Positions 1-7,236 of a DNA stretch of 13,815 nucleotides are shown here, one piece after another; the stretch's first letter is position 1, and each line of letters opens with the position of its first letter. The notes beneath the pieces are model-generated. The model did no database searches, was not told where the DNA came from, and worked only from the letters and a program-made list of their open reading frames with translations. Source of the DNA: Pseudomonadota bacterium (GTDB lineage: Bacteria; Pseudomonadota; Gammaproteobacteria; Burkholderiales; SG8-41); the NCBI GenBank assembly GCA_023431245.1, contig JAEYXO010000295.1, positions 1-13,815 on the forward strand, written 5' to 3'. Both the position numbers and the translations under genes were made by a program.

Positions 1-117
1 GCGCTCGACCTTGACCACGTCCGCGCCCATGTCGCCCAGCAGCGTCGCGGCATAGGGGCCAGCGACGCCTTCGGTCATGTCGACCACGCGAACCTTCGAC
101 AGAATCTTGTTGTTCAT
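1..117 (-). CDS. CaiB/BaiF family CoA-transferase, N-terminal fragment (runs off the window)
   Basis: Only the first 39 codons are inside the window. Read leftward from ATG at 115-117, they give MNNKILSKVRVVDMTEGVAG followed by PYAATLLGDMGADVVKVER. The V-x-D-M-T-x-x-x-A-G-P-Y-A-x-x-L-L-G-D-M-G-A-x-V-V-K-V-E pattern is the N-terminal Rossmann-like segment of class III CoA-transferases (CaiB/BaiF, formyl-CoA transferase family). These enzymes move CoA between acids such as carnitine, formate/oxalate, succinate or bile acids. The substrate cannot be read from this part, and the catalytic Asp lies further along the protein, outside the window. The 120 bp between this start and tRNA-Phe show no other gene. 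The family call is firm; the reaction is open. Confidence 0.85.
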   Translation of the reverse strand, partial: MNNKILSKVRVVDMTEGVAGPYAATLLGDMGADVVKVER

Positions 118-237
118 GCCGGCATCACACCTTCAGACCGCCGCGGAATCATTACAGTGCATCGTAGCGAAAAGCAGGGCCTGCATGCGACTGTCAATGC
201 GAAACGATCTGAATTCCCGGGAACATCAAACTGGAGA

Positions 238-313
<76 letters not shown>

Positions 314-387
314 CCGAACTGCGAAGTGCTGCAGAAACTGCTGCGGAAGGGGTTTCGCCCGCCGTTCCAGCCGGGCGAAAGGGCGCT

Positions 388-416
388 ATTTAAACCTCAA
401 AAGCGTTTTGCGTCAA
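388..416 (-). promoter_or_regulatory. Putative sigma70 promoter of tRNA-Phe
   Basis: On the minus strand TTGACG (411-416) is followed after exactly 17 bp by TTAAAT (388-393), which matches the -35 well and the -10 moderately. Transcription would start around 380 and reach the tRNA after a leader of about 65 nt. That leader holds a small GC-rich inverted repeat (cgcccg / cgggcg near 357-377). The promoter begins just 12 bp past the stop codon of the 100-residue membrane protein gene. Called by eye. Confidence 0.55.
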
Positions 417-428
417 GGTAATAGCGCT

Positions 429-731
429 TCAACCGCAGACCAGCTGCTGGGCGACACAGATGGCACGCCGGCCCTGGATCAGCAGCAGGCCGGCGAGCAC
501 CAGCAGTGCCAGGGTCGCAAACGGCACGTGGCGGTCGACGACGAACTTCGGCGCGATGACACGCGTGGCCTTCACCAGCGGCTCGGTGCCCTTTTTGAAC
601 AGCTGGTAGATGAAATTCTGTTCCCGCCCCGCGCCGGCGAGGATGTACATCGCGCCTCGGCCGAGAAACAGGTAAATCGCGACCTGCACCAGCGCGAGCA
701 GGATGGAAACCAGGGTGTATTCGATGGGCAT
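429..731 (-). CDS. Small two-helix inner-membrane protein, function unknown
   Basis: The gene encodes 100 residues starting MPIEYTLVSI and ending with TGA at 429-431. I do not recognise the family. It shows two hydrophobic helices: residues about 5-30 (YTLVSILLALVQVAIYLFLG) and about 71-92 (VPFATLALLVLAGLLLIQG). They are separated by a basic, soluble stretch of about 40 residues containing GREQNFIYQLFKKGTEPLVK and the ATRVIAPKFVVDRH segment. A hairpin membrane protein with the charged loop on one side of the membrane is the natural model. A longer in-frame reading upstream to 986 crosses the groEL terminator and the 3' end of groEL, so the start at 731 is chosen. The upstream Shine-Dalgarno match is weak. 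It lies downstream of groEL but is separated from it by a strong terminator, with its own -10-like box at 759-764. Confidence 0.7.
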   Translation of the reverse strand: MPIEYTLVSILLALVQVAIYLFLGRGAMYILAGAGREQNFIYQLFKKGTEPLVKATRVIAPKFVVDRHVPFATLALLVLAGLLLIQGRRAICVAQQLVCG

Positions 732-758
732 GTTTGCGGTATCCGGACGGTCTGCCCC

Positions 759-764
759 ATTGTA
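759..764 (-). promoter_or_regulatory. Possible -10 box for the small membrane protein gene
   Basis: TACAAT on the minus strand, 27 bp before the ATG at 731, is a 5/6 match to the sigma70 -10 element. No good -35 is present: the right spacing falls in the T-tract of the groEL terminator (780-785). It is therefore a weak or activator-dependent promoter at best. Confidence 0.35.
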
Positions 765-779
765 AGCGCAGCCCGCCCC

Positions 780-809
780 AAAAAAGAAACCCCGCCGAAG
801 CGGGGTTTC
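780..809 (-). terminator. Rho-independent terminator of the groESL operon
   Basis: On the minus strand a perfect 10-bp stem GAAACCCCGC / GCGGGGTTTC closes on a stable TTCG tetraloop and is followed by six T residues (780-785). It stands about 100 nt beyond the groEL stop codon. The A-rich flank also lets the same stem work weakly in the other direction, but no rightward gene here needs it. Confidence 0.92.
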
Positions 810-844
810 CTGCACAACCGTTATCCGGAAGGAGGGAGGGCTCG

Positions 845-866
845 GGAGGGAACCTTGGTTCCCTCC
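845..866 (-). other. Hairpin in the groEL 3' untranslated region
   Basis: A 9-bp perfect inverted repeat, GGAGGGAAC / GTTCCCTCC, encloses a four-base loop. It sits between the stop-codon hairpin (883-916) and the terminator (780-809), so the groEL 3' UTR carries three stem-loops in a row. There is no T tract after it, so it is not itself a terminator. It may protect the mRNA from 3' exonucleases. Confidence 0.6.
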
Positions 867-882
867 TGCTCGTCCAGACTCC

Positions 883-906
883 GGATATGTAATTCGCTTT
901 CGCGAA

Positions 907-916
<10 letters not shown>
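883..916 (-). other. 15-bp hairpin spanning the groEL stop codon
   Basis: On the minus strand GGATATGTAATTCGC pairs perfectly with GCGAATTACATATCC around a GAAA (GNRA) tetraloop. The 5' arm covers the last two codons of groEL and its TAA stop (907-909). A perfect 15-bp stem capped by a GNRA loop is unlikely by chance. It could stabilise the 3' end or affect termination of translation. It lacks a following T run. Confidence 0.75.
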
Positions 917-2547
<1,631 letters not shown>

Positions 2548-2574
2548 GTGAATTTCTCCTGATGTTCTCTGTGG

Positions 2575-2862
2575 TTACTCGATGACGCCCATGATGTCTT
2601 CTTCGCGCATCACCAGCAGTTCCTCGCCGTCAACCTTCACGGTCTGGCCGGAATATTTGCCGAAGAGGACCTTGTCGCCGACCTTGACGTCGATCGGGAT
2701 GACCTTGCCGTCGTCAGCTTTTTTGCCTTTGCCGACAGCCTTCACCTCGCCCTGGTCGGGTTTCTCGGCGGCGGTGTCAGGAATCACGATTCCGGAAGCG
2801 GTTTTGCGTTCCTCTTCCAGCCGCTTCACGATGATGCGGTCATGCAACGGACGAATTTTCAT
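2575..2862 (-). CDS. groES: Co-chaperonin GroES (Hsp10)
   Basis: A 95-residue cap subunit of the GroEL chamber. It starts MKIRPLHDRIIVKRLEEE and contains the mobile loop that docks onto GroEL (ERKTASGIVIPD, about residues 18-29). Further on come GEVKAVGKGK, the VKVGDKVLFGKYSGQ core and the C-terminal EELLVMREEDIMGVIE. Length and sequence are typical. A strong ribosome site GAGGAG sits 8 bp before the ATG. It is the first gene of the groES-groEL operon, with a leader of about 80 nt that begins with the CIRCE element. Confidence 0.99.
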   Translation of the reverse strand: MKIRPLHDRIIVKRLEEERKTASGIVIPDTAAEKPDQGEVKAVGKGKKADDGKVIPIDVKVGDKVLFGKYSGQTVKVDGEELLVMREEDIMGVIE

Positions 2863-2926
2863 GGGTAACTCTCCTCAGATCAGTTGATTGACTCGAATGA
2901 ATCGGGGTGTACCGCGAGCGATGCTG

Positions 2927-2953
2927 TTAGCACTCGACTCTAGCGAGTGCTAA
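2927..2953 (-). promoter_or_regulatory. CIRCE operator (HrcA binding site) of groESL
   Basis: A perfect match to the CIRCE consensus: TTAGCACTC (2927-2935), 9-bp spacer, GAGTGCTAA (2945-2953). It directly overlaps the end of the -10 box and the transcription start region, so bound HrcA would block transcription and heat-inactivated HrcA would release it. The presence of CIRCE implies an hrcA gene elsewhere in the genome. Confidence 0.97.
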
Positions 2954-2981
2954 TAATAGGGACGTACCTGCTGCAAAGCAA
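2953..2981 (-). promoter_or_regulatory. Sigma70 promoter of groESL
   Basis: On the minus strand TTGCTT (2976-2981), a 17-bp spacer and TATTAT (2953-2958) form a near-consensus promoter whose -10 shares a base with CIRCE. The same stretch reads CTTGCTT...CCCTATTA, which loosely resembles a sigma32 site. Double control by HrcA and sigma32 occurs in betaproteobacteria, but the match here is too weak to claim. Confidence 0.85.
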
Positions 2982-3004
2982 GAGGGGCGGCAATGCCGCC
3001 CCTC
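2982..3004 (-). terminator. GC-rich hairpin abutting the groESL -35 box (possible terminator of the upstream gene)
   Basis: A 10-bp perfect stem GAGGGGCGGC / GCCGCCCCTC has a three-base loop. Read leftward it follows the gene at 3067-3720 and is followed by CTTGCTTT, only partly T-rich. It is well placed to keep read-through out of groESL but is not a textbook terminator. It ends at the groESL -35, so it could also affect that promoter. Confidence 0.45.
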
Positions 3005-3017
3005 CGGGTGTGAGTAC

Positions 3018-3038
3018 TGACTAACTGGCGGTCAGTCA
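3018..3038. promoter_or_regulatory. Imperfect 21-bp palindrome resembling a TetR-type operator
   Basis: TGACTAAC-tggcg-GTCAGTCA is symmetric about 3028 with 8 of 10 base pairs matching. Arms of the form TGACTGAC around a GC-rich centre are common among TetR-family operators. It lies 37 bp upstream of the groESL -35 and 29 bp past the stop of the gene at 3067. No regulator gene is in the window, so the assignment is only by appearance. Confidence 0.3.
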
Positions 3039-3066
3039 AAAATCATTTTAAAAACAATTGGTTATA

Positions 3067-3720
3067 TTATTGCCTGGGCTGGGGTACCGGCAAGGCCCGG
3101 CGAACGGGAAATCCAAAACGATAGACTGTCCTGCGCTTGCCGCTGCAGGTCGGCGGCACCGGCAGATGGGGGCAGGGTGAGGGCCGGCGGCCCTCCTGGG
3201 TCAGGGTCGCATCGTCTGCGAGATCCTTCCAGATCCCCCCGCAGACCGGCCGGAAAGACCACAACAGGTAGCCGCGGTTGGCGGCCAGCTCGACCAGGTC
3301 ATCGGTGTCCGGCGCGTCGGATACCGCCACCTGCGCACCGTTGACGCTGTGCGGATAGGCACCAAAAGCCTGCAGGCATTCCAGCGCTTCACTGGGCGCG
3401 GCACCCGGACGCAGACAGCCGGGCTGCTCCGAGCGCGCGACATCCCATGCGCCGAGTTCCCAGCCGGCATCCATCGCCGCGCGATCCACCGCCAACAGGT
3501 CGTGCCAGCGTTCATTCAGCTGCAGCGTCGAACTCGGGATCGGCGTGTACGCCACGGCCTCGGCCTCCTCCAGATCGACGAGCTTCTGCTTGATGAAGCC
3601 ATGCCAGTGCAGGGTCAGGATCACCGGCGTGTCGGGACAGGGCACTGCGGCGAGGGTGATGCCGACCAGCGGCAGGCCGGTGGCGGACATCTGGCTCTCA
3701 ATGCGTTCCAGAATCTGCAT
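3067..3720 (-). CDS. Conserved-looking protein of unknown function (217 aa)
   Basis: The gene starts at ATG 3718-3720 (MQILERIESQMSATGLPLVG), with AGGAG ending 10 bp before it, and ends with TAA at 3067-3069. I do not recognise the family. No signal peptide or membrane helix is visible, so it is probably cytosolic. Features: an acidic start, LTLHWHGFIKQKLVDLEE near residues 36-53, a Trp-rich middle (NERWHDLLAVDRAAMDAGWE), a DTDDLVELAANRGYLLW stretch near 140-156, and six cysteines. The last two lie in the C-terminal part (SPCPHLP and PPTCSG). The final 35 residues are basic and Pro-rich. An in-frame reading extends upstream to 4119 but crosses the bioA relic and overlaps the next gene, and it has low-complexity composition, so it is not used. 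Divergent from the bioA relic on its left junction. Confidence 0.7.
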   Translation of the reverse strand: MQILERIESQMSATGLPLVGITLAAVPCPDTPVILTLHWHGFIKQKLVDLEEAEAVAYTPIPSSTLQLNERWHDLLAVDRAAMDAGWELGAWDVARSEQPGCLRPGAAPSEALECLQAFGAYPHSVNGAQVAVSDAPDTDDLVELAANRGYLLWSFRPVCGGIWKDLADDATLTQEGRRPSPCPHLPVPPTCSGKRRTVYRFGFPVRRALPVPQPRQ

Positions 3721-3877
3721 GCGCAAACATCTCCTGTAGTGTGCTGTTAAATTCAACAACAACTGCCGAAAACATTCGGAGCAAGTTCGGTGCCACTGCG
3801 GGACACCGGCGCAACCGCGCCTGACACGGGAACCACGGACTGCAGAATGGCCGGGATGCGCTCCGTTTGAACGCTGT

Positions 3878-4002
3878 AAAGTATTCGACAGGGCCGCACC
3901 GGAATGCAAACCAGCACTCGCAGCACTGTGCTGCCAACACACGGCCGCACCGCGGCGTTGCGCCCCTGCACACCGGAGTGGCGGCACGCGACGTTGTCCT
4001 GT
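3878..4002 (+). pseudogene. Truncated, decayed copy of the bioA 5' end
   Basis: This segment aligns without gaps to the start of the intact bioA at 8632-8756, at a constant offset of 4754 bp. By my hand count about 82 of 122 positions are identical, including 26 bp upstream of the start codon. The copy's ATG at 3904 begins MQTSTRSTVL, against MQNSTRNTVL in bioA, and the RPCT motif lines up with the WHPCTQM motif of bioA (HPCT). After about 33 codons the resemblance fades and the reading runs into the antisense of the next gene. There is no PLP domain, so it cannot be functional. An exact 10-mer (tgctgttaaa) and 11-mer (gaaaacattcg) found upstream of bioA also occur in the same order at 3742-3778. 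Together these mark the left junction of the 4031-8103 cluster. Confidence 0.7.
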
Positions 4003-4030
4003 CAGCCGCCGCAGGCAGGCCACTTCCGGA

Positions 4031-5329
4031 TCAGCCGGAATACGCGACCGTCTCGGGCGCCCTGCCTCCGGCATCCCCGCCGTTGTTGACGGGCTTGTCC
4101 CAAGGCACATCCCGGCCACCTTCCCGGATGCGGCTGGGCAACCCCATCCTGTCGAGCAGCGTCAGAAACGGCACGGCCGGCAATTCTTCAACATTGGCCA
4201 TGCGCCGCACATCCCAGTCTCCCCTGGCAATGAGCAGGGCCGCGGCGGCCGCCGGCACCCCGGCCGTGTAGGAAATGCCCTGGCTGCCGGTTTCGGCATA
4301 GGCCTGCTGGTGGTCAGTGACGTTGTAGATGAACAATTCGCGGGCCCTGCCGTTTTTCATTCCCTTGACGAGGGTGCCGATGCAGGTTTTCCCCCTGTAG
4401 TCGGGGGCCAGCGTCGCCGGATCAGGGAGCACCGCCTTGACCACCTTGAGCGGCACCACGGTTTGCCCTTCCCGCGTCACAACCGGCCGCTCGGAGAGCA
4501 GGCCGAGGTTTTTCAGCACGCCAAAAACATGGATGTAGTGCTCGCTGAAGCTCATCCAGAAACGGATGTTGGGCACGTCGAGGTGCCTGGACAATGAATG
4601 CAGTTCGTCATGCCCCGTGAGGTACAGGCGCTGGCGGCCGACTGCCGGCAGTTCCTCGGTGCGCCCGATCTCGAACATGCGGTTGGCGGTCCATTCGCGG
4701 TTCTGCCAACTCCAGACCTGCCCGGTGAATTCCCTGAAATTGATTTCGGGATCGAAATTGGTGGCGAAATAGCGGCCGTGCGAACCGGCATTGACATCGA
4801 ATATGTCGATGGATTCGACATGGTCAAAATCCCGTTTCCGGGCCAGCGCCGCGTAAGCATTGACGACACCCGGATCAAAGCCGCAGCCCAGGATGGCGGT
4901 CACGCCCCTGGCACGGCATTCGTCCGACTGTTTCCATTCGTAATTGCCGTACCACGGAGGGCGCTCGCAGACCTTGCCCGGATCCTCATGGATCGCGGTG
5001 TCGATGTAGGCCGCGCCGGCATCCATGCAGGCGCGCAGCACGGACATGTTGATGAAGGCCGACCCGACATTGATGACGATCTGCGAACCGGTGTCGCGGA
5101 TCAGCGTTCTGGTTGCATCCACGTCCATCGCATCCAAGGCATGGGCCCGGATGGCCGGCGGCGGCTTCAGACGGCCCTGGTCAGCCACGCTGCTGATGAT
5201 CTGCCGGCATTTTTCGGCATTGCGCGAAGCGATGCTGATACGCCCGAATTCACTGCCGTATTCGGCGCACTTGTGCGCAACGACTTTCGCCACTGCCCCG
5301 GCACCGATGATCAACACGTTTTTTTTCAT
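4031..5329 (-). CDS. Carboxynorspermidine/carboxyspermidine dehydrogenase (saccharopine dehydrogenase family)
   Basis: The 432-residue protein reductively condenses L-aspartate semialdehyde with a diamine (1,3-diaminopropane or putrescine) using NADPH, giving carboxynorspermidine or carboxyspermidine. It starts MKKNVLIIGAGAVAKVVAHK, a Rossmann motif GxGxxA at residues 9-14. Family signatures follow: ISIASRN (31-37), INVGSAFINMSVLRACMDAG (86-105), YIDTA, ILGCGFDPGVVNAYA (146-160), and YTAGVPAAAAA in the C-terminal part. The ATG at 5329 is chosen over the GTG two codons upstream because AGGAGG lies 5 bp before the ATG and would overlap the GTG. The pairing with nspC 21 bp upstream confirms the pathway over lysine-pathway relatives. 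Oddity: the last 25 or so residues (Gly/Asp-rich, after GLPSRIREGGRDVPW) look like an extension and fall right at the bioA-relic junction. Confidence 0.9.
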   Translation of the reverse strand: MKKNVLIIGAGAVAKVVAHKCAEYGSEFGRISIASRNAEKCRQIISSVADQGRLKPPPAIRAHALDAMDVDATRTLIRDTGSQIVINVGSAFINMSVLRACMDAGAAYIDTAIHEDPGKVCERPPWYGNYEWKQSDECRARGVTAILGCGFDPGVVNAYAALARKRDFDHVESIDIFDVNAGSHGRYFATNFDPEINFREFTGQVWSWQNREWTANRMFEIGRTEELPAVGRQRLYLTGHDELHSLSRHLDVPNIRFWMSFSEHYIHVFGVLKNLGLLSERPVVTREGQTVVPLKVVKAVLPDPATLAPDYRGKTCIGTLVKGMKNGRARELFIYNVTDHQQAYAETGSQGISYTAGVPAAAAALLIARGDWDVRRMANVEELPAVPFLTLLDRMGLPSRIREGGRDVPWDKPVNNGGDAGGRAPETVAYSG

Positions 5330-5350
5330 GCACACCTCCTGCTGAAGATT

Positions 5351-6448
5351 TCAGGAAAGACTGGACAGGTAATCCTCAAAACCGAACTCGCGAACCTGCT
5401 CGACACGCCCGTCCAGGCGGCGGACCGCGATCGCCGGCATCCTCAGGCCGTTGAACCAGTTCTTCTTGACCATCGTGTAGCCGGCGGCATCGATGAAGGA
5501 CAGGCGGTCGCCGACATTCAGCGGCGCATCAAAGGCGTATTCCCCGAAAATGTCGCCGGCGAGGCAGGATTTCCCGCACACCGTGTAGACCTGCCCGCCG
5601 CTGCGGGGCGCCATCCTGGCGCTGACCCGGTAGATCAGCAGATCGAGCATGTGCGCCTCGATGGAGCTGTCCACGATGGCGATGTTCCTGCCGTTGCACA
5701 GCGTGTCGAGCACCGTCACCTCCAGGGAGGCGCTGCGGCTGACGGCCGCCTCGCCCGGCTCCAGGTAAACCTGCAGTCCGTAGCGATCGGCAAAGGCCCT
5801 CAAGCGCGCGCAGAAGTCGTCCAGCGGATAGGCTTCCCCGGTGAAATGGATGCCGCCGCCCAGGCTGACCCACTGCAGCTTCCGGAGCAGATGCCCGTAG
5901 CGCGCCTCGATGCGGTCCAGCATCTCTGCGAAACGCGCGAAACTGCTGTTGTCACAGTTGTTGTGGAACATCGCACCGGAGATCAGGTCCAGAACTGATT
6001 CGATCCGCTCCGGATCCGGCTCCCCGAGGCGGCTGAAGGGCCGTGCGGGATCGGCCAGCAGATGCTCCGAACTGCTGACCTGCGGATTGATCCGCAGGCC
6101 GCGCACCAGGTGTGACGTTGCGGCGGCAAAACGCTGCAGCTGGCTGACGGAGTTGAAAATGACCTTGTCCGAAAGCGCCGCCACTTCGTCAATCTCGTCA
6201 TCGGACCAGGCCACGCTGTAGGCATGCGTTTCCCCGCCGAATTTCTGCCTGCCCAGTTTCACCTCGTAGAGTGAAGACGATGTGGTTCCGTCCATGTACT
6301 CCTTCATCAGGTCAAACACGGACCAGGTCGCGAAACACTTGAGCGCCAGCAGGACCTTGGCGCCGGACTGTTCGCGGACCCTCGCGATTTTCTGCAGGTT
6401 GGGCAGGAGTTTCTGCTCGTCTATCAGGTAATAAGGTGTTTTAAGCAT
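5351..6448 (-). CDS. nspC: Carboxynorspermidine/carboxyspermidine decarboxylase (PLP)
   Basis: A 365-residue fold-type III (alanine-racemase-like) decarboxylase, the second step of the alternative polyamine pathway. It removes CO2 from carboxynorspermidine or carboxyspermidine to give norspermidine or spermidine. Signatures: start LKTPYYLIDEQKL, PLP lysine K37 in LLALKCFATW, SSSLYEVKLG (57-66), Gly loop VSLGGGIHFTG (194-204), phosphate-binding EPGEAAV (230-236), and CGKSCLAGDIFGEY (291-304) with the catalytic cysteine most likely C295. C-terminal FIDAAGYTMVKKNWFNG fits the family. Length is normal. The ribosome site GGAG is 8 bp before the ATG. The dehydrogenase follows 21 bp downstream; in vibrios, as far as I recall, the order is dehydrogenase first. 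Whether it makes norspermidine or spermidine cannot be read from the sequence. Confidence 0.93.
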   Translation of the reverse strand: MLKTPYYLIDEQKLLPNLQKIARVREQSGAKVLLALKCFATWSVFDLMKEYMDGTTSSSLYEVKLGRQKFGGETHAYSVAWSDDEIDEVAALSDKVIFNSVSQLQRFAAATSHLVRGLRINPQVSSSEHLLADPARPFSRLGEPDPERIESVLDLISGAMFHNNCDNSSFARFAEMLDRIEARYGHLLRKLQWVSLGGGIHFTGEAYPLDDFCARLRAFADRYGLQVYLEPGEAAVSRSASLEVTVLDTLCNGRNIAIVDSSIEAHMLDLLIYRVSARMAPRSGGQVYTVCGKSCLAGDIFGEYAFDAPLNVGDRLSFIDAAGYTMVKKNWFNGLRMPAIAVRRLDGRVEQVREFGFEDYLSSLS

Positions 6449-6487
6449 CTGAAAATCTCCATCATGATTCGCCGCAATCCCGGCTCC

Positions 6488-7171
6488 CTACTGCAGGTAT
6501 CCACCCGCCTTGACCGCCCCGGAAGCCGGTGCCGGAACGCAGGGTTCCATCCGCATGCCGGTGCACTCCGCCAGCCTCTCCCTGCGCCATCCCCTGCCGA
6601 GCAGCACGATGCGCGTATGCAGATCCTGCTGCGTCCGGGCATCGGGCTGCGGTCCCAGATGGCGCAATTGTTTGTTGCGCAGATCCACGTAAAAGGATTC
6701 GTAACGCCTTGCCAGCGAACTCCACAAGGCGTTTGCACCCGGAGACTGGCGGGCACCGGAAATCAGGCAATTCCCGGCATCCAGCCACCACCGATAAACG
6801 GCCGTCGCGATGCCGAGCCGCTGATAGGCAGCGGAAAACTTCGCATGGGGCGCCCGCAGATACGGGTCCGTCCGGCGATTGACTTCGACAAGCCGGTTGA
6901 ACACGACATAACCCGCGAGGCGGCGCTTCGCCGTGTCCTCGGCATAGACATAGTGCTCGCCATCGGCCTCGCGATAGCGCAGCACGAGCCCGGGCAAACG
7001 GATGCAGAGCGCGGGCAGGCCGTGGAGCGCGTCACCCGGACGCGTCAACCGTGCGTAGAGCGCGTCGAGCTCCCGCTCGATGTCGGATGACCGGTGCCCC
7101 ACATCAATCCGAAGTTCCATGGCGCGCAAAAGCCACGGGGGAAAGGGAAAAGAAATGCCCAGGGTATGCAT
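6488..7171 (-). CDS. GNAT-fold acyl/acetyltransferase, substrate unknown
   Basis: A 227-residue protein from ATG 7169-7171 (MHTLGISFPF), with GGAG 10 bp upstream; it ends TAG at 6488-6490. The core resembles a GNAT acetyltransferase: a beta-strand pair around EHYVYAEDTAKRRLAGYVVF (73-92), then the acetyl-CoA loop of motif A, Q117-R-L-G120-I-A122, followed by the helix TAVYRWWLDAG. After that come ISGARQSPGANALWSSLARRY (138-158) and YVDLRNKQLRHLG. The last 50 residues are basic and may be a separate tail. A shorter product from the Met at residue 18 is possible, since the first 17 residues are hydrophobic and might be a leader. The gene lies 65 bp after the beta-helix gene and 39 bp before nspC, so co-transcription is likely. 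A polyamine or the beta-helix protein could be the substrate; that is inference. Confidence 0.65.
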   Translation of the reverse strand: MHTLGISFPFPPWLLRAMELRIDVGHRSSDIERELDALYARLTRPGDALHGLPALCIRLPGLVLRYREADGEHYVYAEDTAKRRLAGYVVFNRLVEVNRRTDPYLRAPHAKFSAAYQRLGIATAVYRWWLDAGNCLISGARQSPGANALWSSLARRYESFYVDLRNKQLRHLGPQPDARTQQDLHTRIVLLGRGWRRERLAECTGMRMEPCVPAPASGAVKAGGYLQ

Positions 7172-7208
7172 GACAGGAAATCTCCGTTGGGGTTGATAAA
7201 GCCGGTGT

Positions 7209-7236
7209 GCGGCGCTGCTGCACGATGCAGCGCCGC
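7209..7236 (-). other. Intercistronic 10-bp hairpin after the beta-helix gene
   Basis: GCGGCGCTGC / GCAGCGCCGC, a perfect 10-bp stem with an 8-base loop, begins at the base following the stop codon (7237-7239) of the beta-helix gene. No T run follows, so it is not an intrinsic terminator. It may cap the upstream message or reduce translation coupling to the acyltransferase gene. Confidence 0.6.

Noticed and set aside
118..237. Terminator after tRNA-Phe and promoter for the CoA-transferase
   Set aside because: GCAG-GCC-CTGC followed by TTTTC is too short a stem, and the TTGACA near 210-220 has no -10 at proper spacing. Nothing firm can be called.
3904..4089. 61-codon plus-strand frame as a real small gene
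   Set aside because: Its first 33 or so codons are a decayed bioA start, and the rest is antisense to the dehydrogenase gene, so it is better described as a relic.
3721..4119. N-terminal extension of the gene at 3067-3720 to 350 residues
   Set aside because: The extra region is Arg/Cys/Ser-rich, overlaps the end of the dehydrogenase gene and runs through the bioA relic. A ribosome site supports 3720.
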